A program made the position numbers and the translations under genes. The notes beneath the pieces are model-generated. The model searched no databases, had not been told where the DNA came from, and saw nothing but the letters and a program-made list of their open reading frames with translations. A stretch of DNA of 39,757 bases, taken from the NCBI RefSeq assembly GCF_002911015.1, contig NZ_KZ626917.1:1-39757 (forward strand), given 5' to 3'. Of the stretch, positions 33,503 to 39,757 are shown in pieces (the stretch's first letter is position 1; the number at the start of each line of letters is the position of its first letter). The stretch comes from Streptomyces populi. GTDB lineage: Bacteria > Actinomycetota > Actinomycetes > Streptomycetales > Streptomycetaceae.

Positions 33503-33934
33503 TCAGGCGCCCCTCGCGTCGATCGCGGCCTGAAGGGACTCCTTGTAGGCGTCGCTGGTGATCGTGGCGCCGGTGACCGTGTCGACGTCCGCGCTCTGCA
33601 CCTTCAGCGTCTGCGCGACCAGTCGCGGCACCGCCGCCCGCGTCTGCGGATGGTTCGGCTGCCGCAGCATCGTCACGGCGGTGATCCTGCCGCCCTCGAA
33701 GGCCACTTGGACCTGCACCGGACCCTTGTCCGTCGTGACGGTCGACCCCTTGACCACCGTGGCGGAGGAGGAGCCCGTGGAACCGGCAGAGGCGGATGTG
33801 GATGCGGATGCGGATGCGGAGGGGGCCGGATCCGGCCCGGCGGTGGTTTCCGTGGAGCCCTGGGACGGTTCGTGGCGCCAGACGGCGATCAGCCCCACGA
33901 TGCTGAGGGCGACGACGGGTACGGCTCGCTTCAC
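33503..33934 (-). CDS. FMN-binding domain protein, ApbE substrate
   Basis: This 143-aa exported protein has an N-terminal hydrophobic anchor (MKRAVPVVALSIVGLIAVW), a Ser/Ala-rich linker coded by short GGATGC-like repeats, and an FMN-binding domain. The attachment motif is DTVTGATITSDAY; the Thr after GA is the expected site of covalent FMN. It sits between a ferric-reductase-like membrane protein and apbE, the usual order for an extracytoplasmic flavin electron-transfer system in Streptomyces. Confidence 0.9.
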   Translation of the reverse strand: MKRAVPVVALSIVGLIAVWRHEPSQGSTETTAGPDPAPSASASASTSASAGSTGSSSATVVKGSTVTTDKGPVQVQVAFEGGRITAVTMLRQPNHPQTRAAVPRLVAQTLKVQSADVDTVTGATITSDAYKESLQAAIDARGA

Positions 33935-33953
33935 GATGTCTTCCTCGTCTGTC

Positions 33954-35291
33954 TCAGCCGGCCAGGCCGAAGCGCTCGAAGTGGATCTGCCGCTCGGGCA
34001 CGCCGAGTTCGTCCAGCGTGCCGAGCACGGCGTTCATCATCGGCGGCGGCCCGCACAGGAAGACGTCCCGGTCGGCGATGTCCGGCACCATCCGCTTCAG
34101 CTCGAGCGGCGCGAGCTTGTCCGGGACGGGCCCGCCGGTCACCAGATGCAGGTCCGCACCCTTGGCGAGCGCGAGGTCGCGCAGCTCGTCGTGGAGGACG
34201 GCGTCGCGCTCGGAGGCCACTCGGTAGACGACGACCGCGTGCCCGTCGAGGTCCTCGAGGAGCGCGCGGATCGGGGTGACGCCCACGCCGCCCGCGATGA
34301 GCAGCGACTCGGTGCGCGTGCGGTGCAGGGTGGTGAAGGCGCCGTAGGGCCCCTCGGCGAACACCCGCGTGCCGACCTTCAGGTGACGCAGGGCCGCGCT
34401 GCCCTCGCCGACCGCCTTGACGGTCAGGCGCAGGCCGCGGCCGTCGGGGGCGGCGGACAGGGAGAAGGGGTTGGCCTGCCACCAGCGGTCCTTGGTCAGG
34501 AACCGCCACAGGAAGAACTGACCGGCCCGCGCGGGCAGTTCGTCGAGGTCGCGGCCGGTGATGTGGATCGAGACGACGGTGTCGGACTCGGGGACGACCG
34601 CCGAGACCCGGAACCGGTGGCGCCGGTTGCGCCACAGGGGCAGGGCGACACAACCGAGGAGGACCGAGCCGAGCGCCACGGCCCACACCCCGTACCAGTA
34701 CGCCGTCGCGGCGGGCGACGAGGTGAAGGTCGTCCCGACGGCGACCTGGTGGGTGAAGGCGAGCACCACGGCCACGTAGGCGTAGAGGTGGATGAAGTGC
34801 CAGGTCTCGTAGGCGAGTCGGCGCCGGGCACAGCGGGCGGAGACCGCGCCGACGACGAGGACGAGCCCGAACGCGACGACCGCGCGCAGGACGCCCTCGG
34901 TCGTCTCGGCGAGGTCGACGAGCTCGGTGACGGGGCCGACCCCGGCGCCGTCGGCGTACCCGAAGGTGATGAGGACGACGTGCGCGAGCAGCGTCCACAG
35001 CAGGGCGAAGCCGGTCCAGCGGTGCCGGCTCGTCAGCCGGTCCATGCCGATCCGGCGGTCGAGCCAGGGCAGCCGGGCCACGAGGACGAGCTGGAAGGCC
35101 ATGACCAGCGCGCCGTACAGCCCGGTGAGGCGGCCGAGGACGATCAGGGCGTTGGCGGCGAACCCCGCCCGGACGAAGAAGAAGGCGACCACGGCCGCGT
35201 TGACGGCGAGCACCGCGCAGAGGCCCGTGCGGGCCACCACCCTGGGGCGTACGGCCGTGGGGCGCGCGGGGGGCGATGGGACGGTCGTCAC
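33954..35291 (-). CDS. Ferric-reductase-like membrane ferredoxin-NADP reductase
   Basis: This 445-aa protein has about six membrane helices with heme-type histidines (HRWTGFALLWTLLAHV and WHFIHLYAYVAVVLAFTHQ), then an FAD/NAD(P)-binding ferredoxin-reductase module. Motifs are NPFSLSAAP, LLIAGGVGVTPIRALL and VFLCGPPPMM. It should pass electrons from NAD(P)H across the membrane to the flavinylated partner protein. The GTG at 35291 has AGGAG 10 nt upstream; frames extending further run through the pentamer repeat and are unlikely. Confidence 0.9.
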   Translation of the reverse strand: MTTVPSPPARPTAVRPRVVARTGLCAVLAVNAAVVAFFFVRAGFAANALIVLGRLTGLYGALVMAFQLVLVARLPWLDRRIGMDRLTSRHRWTGFALLWTLLAHVVLITFGYADGAGVGPVTELVDLAETTEGVLRAVVAFGLVLVVGAVSARCARRRLAYETWHFIHLYAYVAVVLAFTHQVAVGTTFTSSPAATAYWYGVWAVALGSVLLGCVALPLWRNRRHRFRVSAVVPESDTVVSIHITGRDLDELPARAGQFFLWRFLTKDRWWQANPFSLSAAPDGRGLRLTVKAVGEGSAALRHLKVGTRVFAEGPYGAFTTLHRTRTESLLIAGGVGVTPIRALLEDLDGHAVVVYRVASERDAVLHDELRDLALAKGADLHLVTGGPVPDKLAPLELKRMVPDIADRDVFLCGPPPMMNAVLGTLDELGVPERQIHFERFGLAG

Positions 35292-35307
35292 GGGACGGCA
35301 GCTCCTG

Positions 35308-35383
35308 GGTCGGTCCGGTCCGGTCCGGTCGGGTCGGTCCGGTCGGGTCGGGTCGGGTCGGGTCGGGTCGGGTCGGGTCGGGG
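35308..35383. repeat. GGTCS/GGGTC pentamer array, G-quadruplex-prone
   Basis: About 15 pentamers run through the leader of the reductase gene: GGTCC-type units first, then seven or eight GGGTC units with G3 tracts separated by TC. The plus strand is strongly predisposed to form a G-quadruplex. It lies between the divergent reductase and response-regulator genes. Copy number may vary by slippage. Confidence 0.85.
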
Positions 35384-35490
35384 AACTCCGAGCCTCGTCG
35401 GCGGTGGCTGTCGAGAACCTGTCGGACTGCTGACAAGTCCTTATCAATGGACCCGCTGTGTGAGCCCGGGCACAGGGCCCGGCATGCCTC

Positions 35491-36207
35491 GTGACGCAGT
35501 ATGGGCGGGTGGAAAAAGTGCGCCTCCTGGTCGTCGACGACGACCCGCCGATAGCCGACCTCGTCGCGACCGTCGCCCGCTACGAGGGCTGGGACGCCGT
35601 CACCGCGAACACCGGTGAGGAGGCGCTCCGTCTGGCCGGCGAGTTCCACCCGGACATCGTGGTGCTCGACCTGATGCTGCCGGGTGTGGACGGCTTCGGC
35701 GTCCTGGACCGGCTGCGCCGCTCGGGCACGATGGTGCCCGTCGTCTTCCTGACCGCGCGGGACGGCGTCGCCGACCGGGTGGCGGGGCTGACCCGGGGCG
35801 GTGACGACTACCTGGTCAAGCCGTTCGCGGTCGAGGAGTTGATGGCGCGCCTGCGCACCGTGCTGCGGCGCAGCGCGGGACCGAACTTCCAGCGCTCCGT
35901 GCTGCGGGTGGGCGACCTGTCGATGGACGAGGACACCCACGAGGTCCGCCACGGCGAGAAGCTGCTCACGCTCACCCCCACCGAGTACGAGGTGCTGCGT
36001 TTCCTGCTGCGCAAGTCGCCGACCGTGATGACCAAGGCGCAGATCCTCGACCATGTGTGGGAGTACGGCTTCGGGGGCCGTTCGAACGTCGTGGAACTGG
36101 TCGTCAGCCGGCTGCGCCGCAAACTCGACGACGCGGGTGACACGGGCGCGCCGCTGATCCAGACGGTGCGGGGCTTCGGCTACGTCATCCGGCAGGCGGG
36201 CGGGTGA
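35491..36207 (+). CDS. OmpR-family response regulator
   Basis: This 238-aa regulator has a receiver domain with phosphorylated Asp60 in DIVVLDLMLPGVDG, acidic residues in LLVVDDDPP, and Lys in YLVKPF. A winged-helix output domain (SVLRVGDLSMDEDTHEVR to IQTVRGFGYVIRQ) follows. GTG 35491 or GTG 35509 could be the start. The histidine kinase gene overlaps it by 4 nt. The pair is divergent from the flavin electron-transfer operon and may control it. Confidence 0.95.
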   Translation: MTQYGRVEKVRLLVVDDDPPIADLVATVARYEGWDAVTANTGEEALRLAGEFHPDIVVLDLMLPGVDGFGVLDRLRRSGTMVPVVFLTARDGVADRVAGLTRGGDDYLVKPFAVEELMARLRTVLRRSAGPNFQRSVLRVGDLSMDEDTHEVRHGEKLLTLTPTEYEVLRFLLRKSPTVMTKAQILDHVWEYGFGGRSNVVELVVSRLRRKLDDAGDTGAPLIQTVRGFGYVIRQAGG

Positions 36208-37703
36208 GGCGTGTGACCGGCGAGCTGCGCCGGGCGCTGCGGCGGCTGCGGCTCGGCACCCGCCTCGCGCTGGGCCTCGGGGCGCTGTCCCTGGTGGTGT
36301 TCGCCGTCGTCGGCGCGGCCCTGACCACGTACATGCGGGACTATCTGACGAACCAGCTCGACGACCAGCTCGGGCTCGCCCAGGTCGCGCAGTCCAGGAG
36401 CATCGCCGACACGGGCACGCTCGAGGGCAAGAAGTACTACCGCTGGTACTACGCCGTCTACGACGTCTCGGGCCGCGCCCCCGAGCTGCGCTCGCCCGAG
36501 GAGGCCGACGACCTGCCCCAGGACATCGCGCCGCTCACCGCCCTGGCCGCGAAGCAGGTGTCCGACGGCACGGAGGTGCTGCGCACCGCGCGCCTCACGG
36601 GGAGGGGCGAGTACCGGCTGCGCGCGTGCGCGGTGAAGCCCGGTGTGGTCCTGGTCAGCGCGGCGCCGACGGACGACATCGACCACACGATGCGGCGGCT
36701 GATCGGGTTCCAGGTCGTCGCCTTCGCCGTCGCGCTCGCGGCGCTCGTGGAGTTCGGCCGGCGGATGCTGCGCCGGGGTCTGAACCCGCTCAGCGACATG
36801 GCGCGCACCGCGCACGGCATCGCCTCGCACGACCTGACCGAATCGGCGGCCCGGCTGCCGGTCCGCGCCGACAGGCGTGGCGGGGGCCCGGAGGTCGAGG
36901 AACTGCGCACGGCCTTCAACACGATGCTGGAGCACATCGACGCCTCGCTCGCGGTCCGCGCGGAGGCCGAGCAGCGCCTGCGGCGCTTCGTCGCCGACGC
37001 CTCGCACGAACTGCGCACCCCGCTGATGTCCGTACGGGGCTATGCGGACCTCTTCCAGTACGCCGCCGCCAACGCCCCCGAGGAGCGCGACAAGCACCTG
37101 ACACGGCTGCGCGCCGAGGCCGCCCGGATGGGGGTGCTCCTGGACGACCTGCTGCTGCTCGCCCGCCTGGACGCGGCCGAGGTGGACGCGCCGCTCAGGC
37201 TGCGGGAGGCCGATCTCGTGGCGCTGGCCGGGGAAGCGGCCGCCGCCTTCCGGGCCGGCCACCCGGACCGCCCCCTCACCACCGCCTCGCGGCCGGACGC
37301 CCTCGTGCTGCGGATGGACCCGCACCGCATCCGGCAGGTCCTGGACAACCTGCTCACCAACGCGGCCGTGCACACACCGGCCGGCACAGCGGTGTCGGTG
37401 GAGGTCGCACGGCAGCGGGACACCGCCGTGGTACGGATCGAGGACGCCGGGCCCGGCGTCCCGCCCGCCGACCGCGAAAAGGTCTTCGACCGTTTCTACC
37501 GCGTGGACAAGGCCCGCACCCGCGACCGGGGCGGCAGCGGCCTGGGCCTGTCGGTCGCCCGCTCCCTGGTCCACGCCCACGGCGGCACGATCACCCTCGA
37601 GAGCCGGCCGGGCTCGACGCTGTTCACCGTGACGCTGCCGCTGCCGCCGCACGGAGAGCCTCACGCGGCGGTGAACGGCGGATCCCGCGGACCGGTGCTG
37701 TGA
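36204..37703 (+). CDS. HAMP-domain sensor histidine kinase
   Basis: This 499-aa kinase has a membrane helix at about 22-43, an extracytoplasmic domain, a second helix at about 165-185, a HAMP domain, an H-box RFVADASHELRTPLMSVRG with His268, and an ATPase domain (DNLLTNAAVHTP, EDAGPGVP, GGSGLGLSVARSL). The GTG at 36204 overlaps the regulator stop. Its ligand is unknown. Confidence 0.95.
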   Translation: MRRVTGELRRALRRLRLGTRLALGLGALSLVVFAVVGAALTTYMRDYLTNQLDDQLGLAQVAQSRSIADTGTLEGKKYYRWYYAVYDVSGRAPELRSPEEADDLPQDIAPLTALAAKQVSDGTEVLRTARLTGRGEYRLRACAVKPGVVLVSAAPTDDIDHTMRRLIGFQVVAFAVALAALVEFGRRMLRRGLNPLSDMARTAHGIASHDLTESAARLPVRADRRGGGPEVEELRTAFNTMLEHIDASLAVRAEAEQRLRRFVADASHELRTPLMSVRGYADLFQYAAANAPEERDKHLTRLRAEAARMGVLLDDLLLLARLDAAEVDAPLRLREADLVALAGEAAAAFRAGHPDRPLTTASRPDALVLRMDPHRIRQVLDNLLTNAAVHTPAGTAVSVEVARQRDTAVVRIEDAGPGVPPADREKVFDRFYRVDKARTRDRGGSGLGLSVARSLVHAHGGTITLESRPGSTLFTVTLPLPPHGEPHAAVNGGSRGPVL

Positions 37704-38059
37704 CGTTCCGGAACCGAAGCGTGCGTCCAAGGGCTACGGCCCGCCCCCCTCTCGGCCCGGCGGCCCTGATCCCCGTCCCGGCCGTGCCCGCCACCGCGGT
37801 CGGGGCCGCGGTCGTCAGCACACCCGGCGGGACGGCCGTCGACGCCACCCTGCGGCGGGTCTTCGTCGGCGACCGGTGGAACGGGAGGATCGTGACCGCC
37901 GGCCACTCCGGTGCCCTCGTCGGCTCCGTGGGCGGACTCGGGACAGTCGTCGACCTGGTCCTCGCCGCCGACGGCGAGACCCTGGACGCGGCGCTGTCCG
38001 ACAGCCACCAGGTCCTGGCCCTGGACGCCGCCACGCCCGGCGCGCGTGCCTCGATCAAC
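37700..38059 (+). pseudogene. Truncated beta-propeller (YncE-like) gene remnant
   Basis: A GTG overlapping the kinase stop opens a frame with a signal-like N-terminus and recognisable propeller blades: VSTPGGTAVDATLRRVFVGD, IVTAGHSGALVGSVGGLGT and LSDSHQVLALDAATPG. After about residue 115 the similarity ends and the frame runs on into the next gene out of its frame, without a stop of its own in this region. Most of a normal propeller is missing, so I read it as a 3'-truncated remnant. Confidence 0.55.
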
Positions 38060-38099
38060 GGCTCCGCGCCGCGGCGCCGGAGCACGGAAGGATTCGACG

Positions 38100-38519
38100 A
38101 TGCCCGGAGACTTCGACCGCGGTGGCTCCCTCGAGGAACTGGAAGGCCTTCGCTGGCCGGCTCCCCCCGCGGACTCGACCCCCATGGTCCGGAACGTGTA
38201 CGAGCTGCGGCGCCGACCGGTCGCGACCCTGGAGCCGCACGAACTGGCCCGGCTGATCGGGCAGGACGTGGGGCTGCCCTGGCTCCTGCCCCTGGCCGTG
38301 GAGATCCTGCGGGACACCGCGCCGCGGCAGGGCGAGGGCGGCCGGCTCGACGACGACCTGCTGTACGCGGTCGTCACCAGGAAGCCGGAGGTCTGGGCCA
38401 CCGCTCCTGAGCCGGCTCGCGAACTCGGGGAAACCGTCGCCCTCCTGACCGACGTCTCGCGCTACGTCCGCCGGGCGATCGACGCGTTCCTCTCGGCACT
38501 GCCCGGGGACGACGCCTGA
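38100..38519 (+). CDS. CdiI-like contact-dependent inhibition immunity protein
   Basis: This 139-aa acidic, cytoplasmic-looking protein resembles the CdiI_3-type immunity family, with ELEGLRWPAPPADSTPMVRN, LRRRPVATLEPHELARLIGQ and LLPLAVEILRD. GGAAGG precedes the ATG. No toxin gene is beside it; it directly follows a gene remnant. It may be an orphan immunity gene. Confidence 0.65.
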   Translation: MPGDFDRGGSLEELEGLRWPAPPADSTPMVRNVYELRRRPVATLEPHELARLIGQDVGLPWLLPLAVEILRDTAPRQGEGGRLDDDLLYAVVTRKPEVWATAPEPARELGETVALLTDVSRYVRRAIDAFLSALPGDDA

Positions 38520-38599
38520 CGGCGAGGCGTCCCGGGCCGGATGACGAATGAGCAGCCCCCGCTCCACAGAGGGCCGTTCTCCGGTGGCCAACGGCCGGT

Positions 38600-38633
38600 G
38601 GTCAAACGGTCAGACGGTCAGTGGTCAGACGGT
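38600..38633. repeat. Short GGTCAGACGG-type direct repeats
   Basis: Imperfect repeats of GGTCARACGG and GGTCAGTGG lie just before and across the stop codon of the DeoR gene. Their role is unclear. Confidence 0.35.
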
Positions 38634-39386
38634 TTTGACGACGGTGCCGGCGCTTTCGAACGCGGCCACCTCGTCGGGGGGCGCGGTGGTGTCGGTGACG
38701 AGGGTGTGCAGGAGTGCGGAGGGGCCGACGTGGGCGAAGGCGGTGTGGCCGAGTTTGCTGCCGTCCGTCGCGAGGACGACGCGGCGCGCCGAGGCGATGC
38801 CCGCCCTTTTCACCGCGGCGTCGTCGAGGTCGTAGGCGGTCAGTCCGTCGGCCGCGCTCAGTCCGCAGCAGCCGATGACGGCGGTGTCGAAGCGCAGGGC
38901 CGCCAGGGAGGCGAGGGTGAGGGGGCCGGTGAGGGCTCCCTCGGCCGCGCGGGGCTGTCCGCCGGGCACCACCAGGGTGGCCTGGCCGGGTGTCTCACCG
39001 AGCAGGTGGATGGCCTGTAGGGACAGCGGCACGACGGTGACGGGCCGCTCGCGCAGCAGGCGGGCGACCTCCAGGCAGGTGGTGCCGCTGTCCAGCAGGA
39101 CGCTCTCCCCGTCGGCGATGAGCGCGCAGACCTCGGCGGCGATCCGGCGTTTGGCGTCGACCGACTCGTTGGTGCGCAGCGCGAACGGGGGTTCCTCCCC
39201 CCTGAGCAGCAGGGTGCGCGCGCCGCCCCGGACCCGTTCGAGGACGCCCTGGGAGGCCAGGGTGTCGAGGTCGCGCCGGATGGTCATCTCCGAGGCGCCG
39301 GTCAGTTCCGCGAGCTCTTGGACCGTGGCGGCGCCGGAATCCCTGACGGCCTTCGCGATCAGCCCGTGCCGGTCTGCGTTGCTCAT
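38625..39386 (-). CDS. DeoR-family transcriptional repressor
   Basis: This 253-aa repressor has an N-terminal DeoR helix-turn-helix (TVQELAELTGASEMTIRRDL) and a C-terminal sugar-phosphate-sensing domain with LLDSGTTCLEVARLL and FDTAVIGCCGLSAADGLT. The ATG at 39386 matches the usual family N-terminus; its ribosome-binding site is weak. It is divergent from an MFS transporter, and the space between holds inverted repeats, so it probably represses the transporter and itself until a sugar phosphate binds. Confidence 0.93.
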   Translation of the reverse strand: MSNADRHGLIAKAVRDSGAATVQELAELTGASEMTIRRDLDTLASQGVLERVRGGARTLLLRGEEPPFALRTNESVDAKRRIAAEVCALIADGESVLLDSGTTCLEVARLLRERPVTVVPLSLQAIHLLGETPGQATLVVPGGQPRAAEGALTGPLTLASLAALRFDTAVIGCCGLSAADGLTAYDLDDAAVKRAGIASARRVVLATDGSKLGHTAFAHVGPSALLHTLVTDTTAPPDEVAAFESAGTVVKTV

Positions 39387-39392
39387 ACCGGG

Positions 39393-39461
39393 ATTGAACA
39401 CCACCACACAATGAACATTCAAGGTGTTCAATATCAAGGCTTCCGAACATTAAGTATGTTC
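39393..39461. promoter_or_regulatory. Inverted-repeat operator array (probable DeoR sites)
   Basis: Two 17-bp inverted repeats share the form GAACATTnAnnnTGTTC: 39413-39429 and 39445-39461, 32 bp apart (three helical turns). A perfect 10-bp inverted repeat ATTGAACACC (39393-39402) / GGTGTTCAAT (39423-39432) overlaps them. The region is AT-rich against its surroundings. Confidence 0.75.
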
Positions 39462-39476
39462 GTTACGGTGGATGGC

Positions 39477-39757
39477 ATGGAACGATCGCTTCGAGCCGCC
39501 CGCGTGGCGACCTATGTCTACTTCGTGCTGTGCGGCACCCTGATGGGCGCCTGGGTGGTGCACATCCCCGCCGCCGAGGAGCGCGTGGGCGTCAGCCACG
39601 CGACGCTGGGCGGCCTGCTGGTCCTGCTCGGGCTCGGAGCCTTCGCCGGGATGCAGGTGGCCGGCCCCCTGACCGACCGCTTCGGCGCGCGCGTCGTGGT
39701 CCCCGTCGGCGGCGTGCTGTGCGGCGCGGCCCTGATCCTGCCCGCTCTCGCCCGGGA
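39477..39757 (+). CDS. MFS transporter, 5' part only
   Basis: The first 93 codons of a major facilitator protein are present before the window ends. Visible are hydrophobic segments TYVYFVLCGTLMGAWVVHIP and LGGLLVLLGLGAFAGMQV, then the loop PLTDRFGAR that marks the second-third segment junction. ATG 39477 is chosen from the protein; an out-of-frame ATG lies at 39472. The operator array directly upstream suggests control by the divergent DeoR repressor. Confidence 0.9.
   Translation, partial: MERSLRAARVATYVYFVLCGTLMGAWVVHIPAAEERVGVSHATLGGLLVLLGLGAFAGMQVAGPLTDRFGARVVVPVGGVLCGAALILPALAR

Noticed and set aside
33558..35618. A 686-aa plus-strand open frame
   Set aside because: It is antisense to the FMN-binding and ferric-reductase-like genes, crosses the pentamer repeat, and has no domain.
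1..39757. tRNA, rRNA, CRISPR arrays, insertion sequences or attachment sites
   Set aside because: I saw no cloverleaf, regular spacer-repeat array, transposase motif or tRNA-derived direct repeat; a covariance-model search would be needed to be certain for small RNAs.

Overview
The window is chromosomal DNA of a high-GC actinomycete, almost certainly Streptomyces or a close relative. The evidence is GC-rich third codon positions, GTG and TTG starts, many 1-14 nt gene overlaps, and families typical of Streptomyces. No rRNA, tRNA, CRISPR array or insertion sequence was seen.

About 0.7-32.7 kb reads as one biosynthetic gene cluster without any NRPS or modular PKS gene. The left arm (minus strand, 6768 down to 716) is an acyl unit: thermostable-hemolysin-family protein, acyl-adenylate ligase, TauD-type Fe(II)/2-oxoglutarate oxygenase, KAS III, ACP and KAS II. 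The next minus-strand operon (12273 down to 7288) is an N-N bond module: a cupin/methionyl-tRNA-synthetase fusion of the hydrazine-synthetase type, a lysine/ornithine N-hydroxylase-type flavoenzyme, an EctB-like diaminobutyrate aminotransferase and a small cupin. From a divergent start at 12.3-12.4 kb, a long plus-strand operon (12426-24444) encodes a GNAT, an FAD/NAD(P) oxidoreductase, a stand-alone SIS-domain protein, a glutathionylspermidine-synthase-like ligase, a BioF2/FemAB-like acyltransferase, an ATP-grasp ligase, an MFS exporter and a TldD/TldE peptidase pair.

The right part of the cluster (minus strand) has a TrmB/LuxR-like regulator, a membrane fatty acid desaturase, a 45-aa secreted peptide with its own ribosome-binding site and terminator, a C-terminal fragment resembling a class I aminoacyl-tRNA synthetase, two ATP-grasp ligases, a heme-oxygenase-like diiron enzyme and an EamA-type exporter. 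My working inference is a hydrazine-bearing (or derived azo, hydrazone or ring) amino acid built from 2,4-diaminobutyrate. It would be joined by ATP-grasp and FemAB-like enzymes to other residues and to a dedicated fatty acyl chain, trimmed by TldD/E, and exported. The product is not identified.

Right of about 32.75 kb is ordinary chromosome: an ApbE / FMN-binding protein / ferric-reductase-like operon in which apbE carries an apparent frameshift, a divergent two-component system, a remnant of a beta-propeller gene, a CdiI-like immunity protein, and a DeoR-family repressor facing an MFS transporter that runs off the end. The DeoR/MFS intergenic region carries clear inverted repeats.
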